DNA of 64,000 nt from Chelativorans alearensis (GCF_010993735.1 NZ_WQNI01000001.1:186001-250000), one strand, 5' to 3'; positions 15,177-24,345 are shown, counted from the first letter of the stretch. Numbers and translations: made by a program. Notes: generated from the letters alone by a model not told the origin.

Positions 15177-16751
15177 CTACCAGACACCGAAATAGATGCC
15201 CCGTGTCTTGTGCGTATCCGTGCGCCTTTCGACTTCGCTGTCGGAGATGGTGACGCGCATGCGGCGGGTGCGCAGCCAGGTGAAGAGCCGTTCGTGCAGT
15301 TCGCCGCGGATGTCGGTGTGGGCGGGGTCGGCGCCGAGATCGGTCAGTTCCCCCGGGTCGGCTTGAAGATCGAAGAGCTGCGGCCGGTAGCCGTTGAACT
15401 CGACATACTTCCAGCGTTTCGTGCGCACCATGTAGCCGCGCGCGTCGCCGGGTTCGCGGCCGAGCGTCTGCCGCGCCTTGCGGAAGCCGTAGTCGCACTC
15501 GGAGAACACGGCGTCGCGCCAGTCGCCGTTCGCCTCTCCGCGGATGATGGGCAGCAGCGAACGGCCTTCCAGCACATGGCCGGGAACCGCGCCGCCTGCC
15601 GCCTCGACGAAGGTGGGCGCGAGGTCGATCGCCTCCACCAGGAGATCGCTCGCCGTGCCGCGTGTGGCATCGGCCTTGGCCGACGGGTCGTAGACGATCA
15701 GCGGGATGCGCACGCTCTCCTCGTGGAACAGCTCCTTCTCGCCGAGCCAGTGGTCGCCGAGATAGTCGCCGTGGTCGCTGGTGACGACGACCATGGTGTT
15801 TTCGGTCAAGCCGCGCGCTTCGAGGAAGGCCCACAGGCGGCCGAAATGGTCGTCCACTTGGCTGATCAGGCCCATATAGGCGGGGATGACCGCCTGCCGC
15901 ACCTCCTCCCGCGCAAAATTCTCGCCTTCCTCGTGGCGCATGAAGGCGGCGAAGACGGGGTGCGGATCGCGCCGCTCCTCCTCGCTGCGGTTGGCGGGAA
16001 GAACGTCGCCCGGCCCGTACATGGCGTGGTAGGGCGCGGGCGCGATATAGGGCCAGTGCGGCTTGATGTAGGAAAGGTGCAGACACCAGGGCTCCTCGCC
16101 CGCCTCGGCGATGAAGTCCATGGCCCGGTCGGTCATGTAGGCGGTCTCGGAATGCTCCTCCTTCACTGTCGCCGGCAGGCGCGCGTTGCGCAGGAGCCAG
16201 CCCGACAGCGCCTCGCCATTCTCGCCGCGCCCCGAATTGGCGAATTCGTGCCAGGGGTTGGCGACGTCGTAGCCCTTCTCCCGCAGGTAGCGGTTGTAGG
16301 GAACGTCCTCAGGACTTGCCTCGTCGGGCCACAACCCGTCGTCCCGCTCATAGGGCTCGAAGCCGCACTCGCTGGCGAACACGCCCTCGATGGTCTCGCG
16401 GGTGACGCCGAGCCGCGCCATGCCGAGCCGGTCGGCCGCCATGTGGGTCTTGCCGACGAGCGCCGTGCGCAGGCCGAGCGGGCGCAGGTGGTCGCCCATC
16501 GTCATCTCGCCCACACGCAGCGGCACGCCATTATAGGTGGAGCCGTGCGAGCTCACGTAGCGGCCCGTATAGGTGCTCATGCGCGAGGGGCCGCAGACCG
16601 GCGCCTGCACGTAGGCGCGGTCGAACCGCATCCCGCGCGCCGCCAGGCGGTCGATGTGCGGCGTCTTCAGCGCCGGGTGGCCGTAGCAGGACAGGTAGTC
16701 GGCCCTCAGCTGATCGGCCATGACAAACAGGATATTTTTTACTTTGGACAT
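15177..16751 (-). CDS. Sulfatase / phosphonate monoester hydrolase-like enzyme
   Basis: A 524-residue alkaline-phosphatase-superfamily enzyme. The FGly-forming signature CGPSRMSTYTGR has its cysteine at residue 53; metal ligands include Asp13 in VMADQLRAD and the TSDHGDYLGDH loop. Segments such as APYHAMYG and GLISQVDDHFGRLWAFL resemble the rhizobial phosphonate monoester hydrolases more than classic arylsulfatases. There is no signal peptide, so it acts in the cytoplasm on an imported sulfate, phosphate or phosphonate ester. The start ATG at 16751 gives MSKVKNILFVMAD. Downstream of a TAXI transporter on the same strand, it probably processes that transporter's cargo. Which ester it prefers cannot be read from sequence. 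Confidence 0.87.
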   Translation of the reverse strand: MSKVKNILFVMADQLRADYLSCYGHPALKTPHIDRLAARGMRFDRAYVQAPVCGPSRMSTYTGRYVSSHGSTYNGVPLRVGEMTMGDHLRPLGLRTALVGKTHMAADRLGMARLGVTRETIEGVFASECGFEPYERDDGLWPDEASPEDVPYNRYLREKGYDVANPWHEFANSGRGENGEALSGWLLRNARLPATVKEEHSETAYMTDRAMDFIAEAGEEPWCLHLSYIKPHWPYIAPAPYHAMYGPGDVLPANRSEEERRDPHPVFAAFMRHEEGENFAREEVRQAVIPAYMGLISQVDDHFGRLWAFLEARGLTENTMVVVTSDHGDYLGDHWLGEKELFHEESVRIPLIVYDPSAKADATRGTASDLLVEAIDLAPTFVEAAGGAVPGHVLEGRSLLPIIRGEANGDWRDAVFSECDYGFRKARQTLGREPGDARGYMVRTKRWKYVEFNGYRPQLFDLQADPGELTDLGADPAHTDIRGELHERLFTWLRTRRMRVTISDSEVERRTDTHKTRGIYFGVW

Positions 16752-16820
16752 TTCGGCTCGGTGCTCGGTGGGGCGGGGGCGGCGGGAAAGGCAGTCTTCC
16801 CCGCCGTTCCGGTGGGCGCT

Positions 16821-17843
16821 TTATTCGCCGGCGAGGAGTTCCGGCGGGATCTCCATGCCGATCTCCTCATAGTAGCGGGCGGCGCCCGGATGCAGCGGCA
16901 GGTTCAGGTCCTGGAAGGCATTCTCGCGCGAGATGCGCCTCAGCCAGGACGTGTTCCGAGCTGACCCCTCAAGGCCTTCCCAGAAGGCCTTGGTGATCCG
17001 GTACACATCCTCTTCCGCAAGGTGCTTGCCGGCGCCGACGCCGACGATCGAACCCAAGGTCTGCACCGGTTCGGTGTTGACCTGGTGGTCACCGTAGGTA
17101 CCGGGTTCGATCTTCCCGAGCACACCGCCCGGGCGTGACAGGACGGCCTTCACCGCCGGTTTCTCCATCTGCTCTGGCGTCAGGCCGAGGAAGCGGATCT
17201 CGTGCGACAGCGCTATCTGCTCGATGACCGGGCTCGGCGCGTTGGTGGCGTTGATGTAGACGTCGATGCGGCCGTCCTGGAAGGCCTGCGCCGCCGCATC
17301 CCAGCCAAGCTGGACGGATTCGAAATCCTCTCCTGCCTTGTAGCCGGTCGCCCCTTCGACCACCCTTTGCATGATGACCGTCGCCCCGCCGCCGGGCGGG
17401 CCGAGGAAGACCTTCTTGCCCTTGATGTCGTCGAGGCTGGCGATGCCCGAATCCGCGTAGGTGGTGATGTGATAGAGGCCGAGCGGGAAGGCGAAGACGG
17501 CGCGCAGGTTCTGCGCGAGCTCGGGCGCCTCGGCGATGTTGGTGTACATGTTGGCGCCCTTCATCATGGAATCGTGCACGCTGGCAGACCACATGAAGAA
17601 GTCGAGCTGGCCGTTGCCGGCCTCGAGCGCGTGCTGGGTCGCGGCACCGGTGGCGTTCACCTGGATTTGCACGTCTGGCAGTTCCTTGCCGACGATCTGC
17701 GCAAAGGTGCTCATCACGAGATAGGGCGAGGAGCCGGGGCCGAGCGTCGCCAGGCGGAAGAACTCCGCCGCCCCCGTCGACATGGCCATGGCCATTCCCG
17801 CAAATCCGGCTATCGCGCCGATGAGATGTCTTTTCAGTCGCAT
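16821..17843 (-). CDS. TAXI-family TRAP transporter solute-binding protein
   Basis: A 340-residue periplasmic receptor of the TAXI group. The signal peptide (about 1-24) ends near STGAAEFF. TAXI hallmarks are LATLGPGSSPYLVMSTFA at the N-terminus, LDDIKGKKVFLGPPGGGAT, and a ligand stretch GWDAAAQAFQDGRIDVY. It feeds the fused permease encoded just upstream on the same strand (gap 31 bases). The start ATG at 17843 has GGGAGGAGAAAG before it; the open frame upstream overlaps the permease and is not needed. TAXI ligands are mostly unknown. Confidence 0.9.
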   Translation of the reverse strand: MRLKRHLIGAIAGFAGMAMAMSTGAAEFFRLATLGPGSSPYLVMSTFAQIVGKELPDVQIQVNATGAATQHALEAGNGQLDFFMWSASVHDSMMKGANMYTNIAEAPELAQNLRAVFAFPLGLYHITTYADSGIASLDDIKGKKVFLGPPGGGATVIMQRVVEGATGYKAGEDFESVQLGWDAAAQAFQDGRIDVYINATNAPSPVIEQIALSHEIRFLGLTPEQMEKPAVKAVLSRPGGVLGKIEPGTYGDHQVNTEPVQTLGSIVGVGAGKHLAEEDVYRITKAFWEGLEGSARNTSWLRRISRENAFQDLNLPLHPGAARYYEEIGMEIPPELLAGE

Positions 17844-17874
17844 CGCTTTCTCCTCCCTGGGGTTTCTAGCCAGA

Positions 17875-19806
17875 TCATTTGCCCTCCGCGCCCGGCTCCA
17901 GTTGCCCGGTCTTCCCGCGCAGCCAGCCGGCGATGGAGGCTCCATACGGTGTGGCGTCGTTGACGACGAAGAGCGTTGCGGCGGCGAAGCCGGTGAGTTC
18001 GACCCAGAACGCGGGCAGCAGCACTGCCAGCCCCACGCAGCATCGAAGCACCCTTGAAACCCAGGTCAGCCGCCCGCTGGCATAGCCGGCGAGCCCGGTC
18101 GCAAGGAGCCAGATAGCAAGGGCGAGGCGAAGGCAGATCCATAAAAGCCCGGTGAAGCTGAAGTCGATCACCAGCGAGAGCGACGGGTTGTAGACGAGCA
18201 CGAAGGGGATGATGAAGCCGATCAGGGCGACCCTGCAGGCGTCGACGCCGATGCCCATCGGGTTGGCCCGGGCGATCGGGGCGGCCGCGAAGGCGGCGAT
18301 GGCGACGGGCGGCGTGATGGCGGAGAGAACGCCGAAATAGACGACGAAGAGATGCGCGATGAGGGTCGGAACGCCCATCGCTTCGATGGCCGGCCCCATG
18401 ACGATGACGACGACGAGATAGGCGGGCACGGTCGGCATGCCCATGCCGAGCACGAGCGAGCTGAGCATCATCATGACAAGGGCGAGGAACAGCGAATCGC
18501 CGGCGATGCCGAGGATGATGTTGGCGAAGCGCAGGCCGAGGCCGGTCATGTTCATGATGCCGATGACGATGCCGATGGCGCCAACGGCGATGATGATCTG
18601 GGCCGCCGCCAGCCCCGCCTGATGCAGCGCGTCGAGGAGGCGGCCGGGCTGCCGGCGCAGCTCGGGATTGAGCGTGAACCCCAAGAGGACCGCCGCGATG
18701 ACCGCCACGAACCCGGCGAAGGCCGGCGAGCGGCCGCCGATCAACAGCGCGATGACGATGGCGAGCGGGATGGCGAAGCAGAGGGACATGACCCAGTCCC
18801 GGCGCGTCAGTTCGACACGCTCGCCGGCAGGAATGGGGCCGATGCCGCGCTTGACGGCCTCGATCTGCACGGATGCGAACAGCGATCCGTAGTAGAAGAG
18901 CGCGGGCAGCAGGGCACCGATGCAGATCGTCAGGTAAGGGATCCCCGTGACATCGGACATGATGAAGGCGACGGCGCCCATGATCGGCGGCATGAACTGG
19001 CCGCCCGAGGACGCCGCCGCCTCGATGCCGCCGGCATAGCGCGCGGAAAAGCCGCGCTCCTTGATCATCGGGATCGTCATCACGCCCGTGCCGACGACAT
19101 TGCCGGCGACGGAGCCAGACATGGTTCCGAAGACGCAACTCGCCGCGACCGCCGCATGCGCCGGGCCGCCGCGTGAGCGGCCGGTGAGCGCGAAGGCGAA
19201 GCGGATCAGCACCGGCCCGGCGCCGATCCCTTCGAGAACGACGCCGAAGACGATGAAGGCGAGGATCAGCGTGACGACGACCGAAAGGGGCCGGCCGAAA
19301 ACGCCGTCGAAGGAGTACCAGACCACCTGCAGGATCTGCCTGAGGACGAACCCGCCATGCTCGAATATCCACGGCAGGCGGTCGCCGAAGACGCCGTAGC
19401 CGAGCGCGGCGAGGCAGACGAGCACAAGCGGCAGGCCGAAGCTGCGGCGCGTCAGTTCGATGAGCACGGCAAGGCCGGTAACGCCGATCGCAACATCGCT
19501 CGCGGAGAACGAATAAAGGCCGATCTCCAGGGCCTTGCCGATCTGCAGATAGCGCCAGACGGAGAGCGCCAGTCCCACAAGCAGCAGGAGATCGACCAGG
19601 AAGCGGGCCCGCCCGAGCCGGCCTTCTCCCTCGCCCATCGTATGCAGGACAAGGATGAGCGCGGCCAGCGCGTAGGTGCCGACGCGCAGCATCGTCTCGT
19701 TCAGGAAGCCGAAGCCGGCGATGTAGAGGCCGAGCAGGCTTAAGGCGATGGCAAGCGGCGCCGACAGGCGCGCGAGCGTTCGACCGGCAGCGGTGAGGTC
19801 CGACAC
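17875..19806 (-). CDS. TAXI-type TRAP transporter fused permease (DctQM)
   Basis: A 643-residue membrane protein combining the small and large TRAP permease subunits, as is usual for TAXI systems. The N-terminal about 180 residues hold the DctQ-like helices, followed by the large core with GTGVMTIPMIKERGF, EAAASSGGQFMPPIMGAVAF and GMGMPTVPAYLVVVIV. I chose the GTG at 19806 (MSDLTAAGRTLARL), which has a strong GGGAGGAGATGG ribosome site; an ATG 29 codons upstream has a basic leader without support. It is first in the operon permease, receptor, sulfatase, and divergent from the IclR gene. Confidence 0.92.
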   Translation of the reverse strand: MSDLTAAGRTLARLSAPLAIALSLLGLYIAGFGFLNETMLRVGTYALAALILVLHTMGEGEGRLGRARFLVDLLLLVGLALSVWRYLQIGKALEIGLYSFSASDVAIGVTGLAVLIELTRRSFGLPLVLVCLAALGYGVFGDRLPWIFEHGGFVLRQILQVVWYSFDGVFGRPLSVVVTLILAFIVFGVVLEGIGAGPVLIRFAFALTGRSRGGPAHAAVAASCVFGTMSGSVAGNVVGTGVMTIPMIKERGFSARYAGGIEAAASSGGQFMPPIMGAVAFIMSDVTGIPYLTICIGALLPALFYYGSLFASVQIEAVKRGIGPIPAGERVELTRRDWVMSLCFAIPLAIVIALLIGGRSPAFAGFVAVIAAVLLGFTLNPELRRQPGRLLDALHQAGLAAAQIIIAVGAIGIVIGIMNMTGLGLRFANIILGIAGDSLFLALVMMMLSSLVLGMGMPTVPAYLVVVIVMGPAIEAMGVPTLIAHLFVVYFGVLSAITPPVAIAAFAAAPIARANPMGIGVDACRVALIGFIIPFVLVYNPSLSLVIDFSFTGLLWICLRLALAIWLLATGLAGYASGRLTWVSRVLRCCVGLAVLLPAFWVELTGFAAATLFVVNDATPYGASIAGWLRGKTGQLEPGAEGK

Positions 19807-19887
19807 GCTCCATCTCCTCCCGTTTGGCGCGCGACGGGAAGACAATGAAGCAACCCGGCGCGAACGGGAACGCCGCGCGCGCATGCT

Positions 19888-19902
19888 TTTCACCTGGTGA
19901 AA
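19888..19902. promoter_or_regulatory. Palindromic operator between TAXI permease and IclR genes
   Basis: TTTCACC-T-GGTGAAA is a perfect 15-base palindrome, 20 bases ahead of the IclR start and about 80 from the divergent permease start. It is the right size and place for the IclR protein's own site, controlling both directions. The protein-to-site link is inference. Confidence 0.6.
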
Positions 19903-19922
19903 TCTTCGCTAGCATTGCATTG

Positions 19923-20726
19923 ATGCCGACCGTCAAGACCATCCGCGCGCTGTCACGCGGGCTCGACGTGCTGCGCCACCTGGAGACGGGCGGCGCGACG
20001 CTGCATGATCTCGCGGCCCGCACGGGGCTCGCGAAAGCGACGCTCCTGCGCATCCTGGCGACGCTGGAGCGGGAGGGATATGTGCGGCGGGGCATCGCCG
20101 ACCAGCTCTACCATCACAATTTCCGGCCGACGCGACCGCCGGAGACCGGGTGGAAGGCGGTTCTGGCCGAGGTGGCGGGCCCCGTGCTCGACAAGCTATG
20201 CCACAAGGTCCTGTGGCCTTCGGATGTCGGCGTCTACGAGGACGGCGCGATCCGCGTGCAGGAGACCTCGCGGCGCATTTCCCCGTTCCTTCTCAACCGC
20301 GATGTGCTGGACCACGAGATTCACGTGCTGCAGTCGGCGATGGGCCGCGCCTTCCTTGCCTGGAGCGACGAGGACAGGCGCGAGGAGGTGCTCGCCCGTC
20401 TTTTAAGATCGAGGGACCTTCACAACCGTCTGGCCCGGGACCGGGAGAAGGTCGCGGCGCTGGTGTCGGACGTGCGCGCCCGCGGCTACGCCGTCCGCGA
20501 GCCCGGCTATTTCATAACCCAGCCGCGGGAAGCGCGCGTCAGCGCCATCGCCGTGCCGGTGTTCCTCGATGCCAGGCCCGTGGGCGCGATCAACCTTGCC
20601 TGGGTGAGCAGCGCGATGTCGGAACAAGCTTTCGTTGCCCAGCATCTGCCCAGCCTGAAATCGGCAGCCAGGGAGATCAGCGCCGGTGTCGATGTACGGT
20701 TCAAGCATACAAGGACAGTAAGGTGA
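19923..20726 (+). CDS. IclR-family transcriptional regulator
   Basis: A 267-residue regulator. The N-terminal winged HTH is at about 5-60 (SRGLDVLRHLETGG, HDLAARTGLAKATLLRILAT), and the GAF-like effector domain spans about 75-255, with VLQSAMGRAFLAWSD and PVGAINLAWV as recognisable blocks. The start ATG at 19923 (MPTVKTIRALSRGL) is preceded by a 15-base palindrome. Divergent from the TAXI transporter and sulfatase operon, it probably governs it. Family members act as repressors or activators depending on the ligand. Confidence 0.88.
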   Translation: MPTVKTIRALSRGLDVLRHLETGGATLHDLAARTGLAKATLLRILATLEREGYVRRGIADQLYHHNFRPTRPPETGWKAVLAEVAGPVLDKLCHKVLWPSDVGVYEDGAIRVQETSRRISPFLLNRDVLDHEIHVLQSAMGRAFLAWSDEDRREEVLARLLRSRDLHNRLARDREKVAALVSDVRARGYAVREPGYFITQPREARVSAIAVPVFLDARPVGAINLAWVSSAMSEQAFVAQHLPSLKSAAREISAGVDVRFKHTRTVR

Positions 20727-20763
20727 GCCGGGCCTTGAGGAACGGCTTCGTTCACCGGCTCAC
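20723..20763. terminator. Hairpin between convergent IclR and FMN reductase genes
   Basis: GTGAGCCGG (20723-20731) pairs with CCGGCTCAC (20755-20763). The stem includes both genes' stop codons, and the loop is 23 bases. Nearby CTTGAG and CTCAAG can extend the pairing. It probably ends transcripts from both sides, though no strong U tract is present. Confidence 0.55.
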
Positions 20764-21290
20764 CGCTCAAGGGAGCGGATGAATGCCTTTGCGCCCTCAA
20801 GCAAGAAGGCCTCGGTCGCCTCGTCGACCAGGAACCCGTTCTCCACCTTCGCTGCCGCGTGGGGAACGACCACTTCCTGCCACGTGAAGACACGCGCCAG
20901 CGTTCCGTTCAGCACGTATTTGAGATGGGCTTGCGCGCGTACGCCGCCCAGCGCGCCGCCGGAGACGGAAGCCACGAAAACGGGCTTGTCCTTGAGCACC
21001 GAGGCATAGGCCGGGCGGGAGGCCCAGTCGATCGCGTTCTTGAGGACGCCGGGGATGCCGTAGTTGTACTCCGGCGTCACGATGACCAGTCCGTCGGCCG
21101 TCTCGATCGCCTCCTTGAAGGCGTCCACCGTCTCGGGGCTGGGCAGATCCGCGTTGTAGTGGGGCAGGCTGCCGATGTCGAAGCGCATGGTCGAAACCTG
21201 GCCCTCCAGCCGCGCGCAGAGAGTGGAGACCACGGCGCGTGAGGTGGAGGCGGCCCTGAGACTGCCGGAAATGCACAAAAGTGTCGTCAT
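20760..21290 (-). CDS. NAD(P)H-dependent FMN reductase, flavodoxin-like fold
   Basis: A 176-residue flavoprotein. The FMN phosphate loop CISGSLRAASTSR at the N-terminus and VIVTPEYNYGIPGVLKNAIDW in the middle are diagnostic for the NADPH-dependent FMN reductase family. It supplies reduced flavin or reduces quinones and other acceptors in the cytoplasm. It follows dctM with a three-base gap and is the last gene of the minus-strand TRAP operon, so it may be tied to that substrate, for example by reducing a quinone formed from a polyhydroxylated ring. That is inference. Confidence 0.88.
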   Translation of the reverse strand: MTTLLCISGSLRAASTSRAVVSTLCARLEGQVSTMRFDIGSLPHYNADLPSPETVDAFKEAIETADGLVIVTPEYNYGIPGVLKNAIDWASRPAYASVLKDKPVFVASVSGGALGGVRAQAHLKYVLNGTLARVFTWQEVVVPHAAAKVENGFLVDEATEAFLLEGAKAFIRSLER

Positions 21291-21293
21291 TGT

Positions 21294-22607
21294 CTAAAGC
21301 CTTGCTAGCCAAACTGCGATTTCAGGGAACGCGATCAGGATCGCCAGTCCCACAATCATCGCCGCAACGAAGGGGAGGGCGCCTCGGAAGATCTCGCCCA
21401 CCCGCAGGGTGTTGTCGTTTAGAGCGGATTTGATCGTGTAGACCGACAGCCCGAACGGCGGCGTGAGCAGGCCGATCTCCACCGCCACCACGGTCAGGAC
21501 ACCGAACCAGATGAGGTCGAATCCGGCTTCGCGCGCGACGGGCAAGGCGATCGGCAGCAGGATCAGCATGATCGAGATGGAATCGATCAGGAAGCCCATG
21601 ACGATGACGAGGACGAGGAAGATCAGCAGGAAGCCATAGGGACCGATGCCTCCCGCAAGCAGCCCCTGGGCGAGTGCATTCGGCAGACCCGACATGGCGA
21701 GCATGCGGCTGAAGAAGGTCGCCGCCATGATCAGGAACAAAACCGACACCGTCACCTGGCCTGTCTCGACCAGAAGGCCCCAAAGCTTGGAAGGATTGAG
21801 CGAACGCCTGACAAGAGCGATCACGAGGGCACCGAGCGCCCCGACAGCGCCGGCTTCCGTCGGATTGAAAAAGCCGCCATAGAGCCCGCCGAGAACCAGC
21901 GTCACAAGCGCGACGATGGGTATTGCCTTCGCCACTGTTGCGAGCACCGCCTCGGGCTCCATCTCGACATCGCCGCTCTCGCGCTCGAACACCGACGACT
22001 TCCGCCAGGTCGCCAGGATGAGGATCGTCGCCGAGAAGAGCAGCGCCAGCAGAATGCCGGGGCCGACGCCGGCCAGGAACATGCGCCCCACCGATTCCTC
22101 GGCAAGCACGGCGTAGATGATCATCAGCAGGGAAGGGGGGATGAGCATGCCGAGCACGGAACTGCCGGCGACGACGCCCGTCGAGAACCGCCGGCTGTAG
22201 CCGTGGCGCCTCATCTCCGGAACCGCCACGCGCGAAAACACCGAGGCGGAAGCGATCGAGATGCCGGTTATCGAGGCGAAGACGGCGTTGGCGAACACGG
22301 TGGCGATACCGAGCCCCGCCCGCACACGGCTGAGCAGTCGTTCGAACAGGTCGAACGTGTCCTTGCCGACACCCGAGATGGTGACGAGCAGCCCCATCAG
22401 CACGAACAGCGGCACCACCGCGAACAGATATTCCTCGAGGCTGTCGTTGGCGACGGAACCGATCATCCGCATTGCCACGGTCTCGTTGCGAATGAAGAAA
22501 ACGCCCGCGAACGATACGACAACCATCCCGACCCCGATCGGCATGCCGAGCGCGATGAGGATGACCAGGATTGCGATGCAGGCGGCGCCGATTTCGATGC
22601 CGGTCAT
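21294..22607 (-). CDS. TRAP transporter large permease, DctM family
   Basis: A 437-residue large subunit with about 12 hydrophobic segments. Blocks visible are VVPLFVLMGLLVTISGV, SSVLGMLIPPSLLMIIYAV and EIGLLTPPFGLSVYTIK. The start ATG at 22607 overlaps the dctQ stop by four bases (ATGA). The open frame runs further upstream, but only as a dctQ shadow. Part of dctP-dctQ-dctM-FMN reductase on the minus strand. Confidence 0.92.
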   Translation of the reverse strand: MTGIEIGAACIAILVILIALGMPIGVGMVVVSFAGVFFIRNETVAMRMIGSVANDSLEEYLFAVVPLFVLMGLLVTISGVGKDTFDLFERLLSRVRAGLGIATVFANAVFASITGISIASASVFSRVAVPEMRRHGYSRRFSTGVVAGSSVLGMLIPPSLLMIIYAVLAEESVGRMFLAGVGPGILLALLFSATILILATWRKSSVFERESGDVEMEPEAVLATVAKAIPIVALVTLVLGGLYGGFFNPTEAGAVGALGALVIALVRRSLNPSKLWGLLVETGQVTVSVLFLIMAATFFSRMLAMSGLPNALAQGLLAGGIGPYGFLLIFLVLVIVMGFLIDSISIMLILLPIALPVAREAGFDLIWFGVLTVVAVEIGLLTPPFGLSVYTIKSALNDNTLRVGEIFRGALPFVAAMIVGLAILIAFPEIAVWLARL

Positions 22608-23173
22608 GACGTGTGCTTCCCGGCGCCGACGGCCTTCATCAGGGAACGAACGGCCTGGACGACGAACTGGGCCGCCGCGACAGCGCTGCCGACGAGTATC
22701 AGCGCGCGAAAGGGCCAGGTCGGCAGCGTGACTCCGGCGGTCACACCTATGAATTCGTGGTGTTCGATATCGCCCAGGAGAATTCCGTATGTGGACCAGG
22801 CGATGCCCGCGCACACCGCGATGCCGAACAGGTCCCAGAGACCCGAAACAAGAGCGGCCGCGCGCGGCTTCCACCCCTCAAGCGCATCGAGGAAGAAGTC
22901 GGTTCGCGCGAGGCGGTTGTTGCGGATCGTCGTTCCAAGCTGGAGATAGACGATCATCACCAGCGTGAGCGCGCCGAGCTCGGAAATCAGCGGAAGCGAT
23001 CCGCCCGTGATGTTGCGCGCGAAGACGTCGCTGCCAATCATCACCATAAGGAGCAAGATCATGATCGTGCCCAGCGCCGCCAAGCCGTCGACAGCACGCG
23101 ACCAGAGGCGCTGTGCGCTCAACAGCCGGCGCCGCCCTTCGGCGGTGCCGCTGTCTTGCGAGCGAAGGCTCAT
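22604..23173 (-). CDS. TRAP transporter small permease, DctQ family
   Basis: A 189-residue protein with four hydrophobic segments. The core MIGSDVFARNITGGSLPLIS and TIRNNRLARTDFFLDALEG are typical of DctQ proteins. The N-terminal 25 residues are polar and basic. It starts 27 bases after the dctP stop and overlaps dctM, consistent with one transcript. Confidence 0.87.
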   Translation of the reverse strand: MSLRSQDSGTAEGRRRLLSAQRLWSRAVDGLAALGTIMILLLMVMIGSDVFARNITGGSLPLISELGALTLVMIVYLQLGTTIRNNRLARTDFFLDALEGWKPRAAALVSGLWDLFGIAVCAGIAWSTYGILLGDIEHHEFIGVTAGVTLPTWPFRALILVGSAVAAAQFVVQAVRSLMKAVGAGKHTS

Positions 23174-23199
23174 ATCCCTGCTGCCCCGTCAGCCGGCCC

Positions 23200-24276
23200 T
23201 TATTCCTTGTCCCAGTCGCGGACCGGCTCCTCGCCCCGGGCGCGAAGACCGTCCATGTAGGCGGCGAGGAACTCGCGCGCGGGCAGGCCGCGGGCTGCAA
23301 CGTCGGCCGCCCAGTCGGCGGCGATGTTCGGCATGCCGTCCACCCAGGCCGCGCGATCCTCCTGCGACATCTCTGTCATGGTGACCGGCGGGTTCTGGCT
23401 GGCGCCGACCTCCAGCATCTTCTGCAGCGCGGCATCGTGGCGCTCCAGCACGTCCTTGCCGTGGGCCTCGGTGTAGACCTTGCCCGCGGCGATCATGGCA
23501 TTCTGCACCTCTTCGGGCAGGCCATCCCAGGAATCGCGGTTGATGGCCAGCGCGCCGGAGAAGGCGACGCCGATATCGACCCGCGTGATATAAGGTGCAA
23601 CCTCGAAGAGCTTTGCCGGCAAAACGCCGAGCGCCAGCGACAGCACGCCGTCGGAAACGCCCGTCTGGATGTCGGTGTAGAACGTCGTCAGCGATCCATC
23701 GACGGCATTGGCACCGGTGCCCTGCAGCCACGCGCCGAGCACGCCCGGCGCCGACAGCTTCATGCCGCTAAGATCGGCAAGGCCGGTGATCGGCGCCTTC
23801 GTGTATACGTCATAGCTGTCGGTACTGGTGAGGCCGAGCACCTTCAGATTGTACTGTTCCCATTCGTTGCGGAACGCTTCGTTGTTTTCCAGAAGCTCCC
23901 ACATCACATCGAGCTGCACGGGCGGATTGGCGGTGGCGAAAGGCGCGTAGGTCGAAGCCTGACTGAGCGGCAGCTTTGCACCTTCGAGGAAGGAGAACAC
24001 CCAGCCGATGTCGGTCACGCCCTCTTCGACCGAGGTCAGCGTGGCATTCGCTTTATAGAGCGTGCCGCCGAAGGCTTCCTGCCATTCGATCTTGTAATTG
24101 CCGGTTTCGGCCAGAATGCGGTCCGTTTCGGTCATGAACTCCGACTTGATCATGCCCACCCACGGGATGACGAGCGGGTGGCTCGACGCCACGGTGAGAT
24201 CGATCGTCTCTTGCGCCATGACCGAGGTCGGTAAGGCGATCGCGCCCGCGAGCAGTAGTCCGGTTAGCTTCTTCAT
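23200..24276 (-). CDS. TRAP transporter substrate-binding protein, DctP family
   Basis: A 358-residue periplasmic receptor with signal peptide (MKKLTGLLLAGAIALP, cleavage near VMAQET). The conserved DctP segment ITGLADLSGMKLSAPGVLGA is present, but the usual ligand-binding Arg in the K-[LI]-R block is Lys-Leu-Ser here, hinting at a ligand held differently from simple dicarboxylates. The start ATG at 24276 has GGGAGGAAG upstream; an in-frame ATG 18 codons earlier lacks a ribosome site. It is the first TRAP gene and is separated from the YciI gene by a repeat-rich gap. Confidence 0.88.
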   Translation of the reverse strand: MKKLTGLLLAGAIALPTSVMAQETIDLTVASSHPLVIPWVGMIKSEFMTETDRILAETGNYKIEWQEAFGGTLYKANATLTSVEEGVTDIGWVFSFLEGAKLPLSQASTYAPFATANPPVQLDVMWELLENNEAFRNEWEQYNLKVLGLTSTDSYDVYTKAPITGLADLSGMKLSAPGVLGAWLQGTGANAVDGSLTTFYTDIQTGVSDGVLSLALGVLPAKLFEVAPYITRVDIGVAFSGALAINRDSWDGLPEEVQNAMIAAGKVYTEAHGKDVLERHDAALQKMLEVGASQNPPVTMTEMSQEDRAAWVDGMPNIAADWAADVAARGLPAREFLAAYMDGLRARGEEPVRDWDKE

Positions 24277-24345
24277 TGTTTCTTCCTCCCTTTGAACCTG
24301 GATCGCGATGACGCTTCGTTGCATCGTCATCTATCTATTTGTTTT

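Noticed and set aside
13759-16086. 775-codon minus-strand frame
   Set aside because: It overlaps dctM and the real sulfatase frame; no family resemblance in the translation.
17834-20095. 753-codon minus-strand frame opposite IclR and overlapping the fused permease
   Set aside because: The fused permease frame shows clear hydrophobic segments and TRAP motifs; this one is an Arg-rich shadow in another phase.
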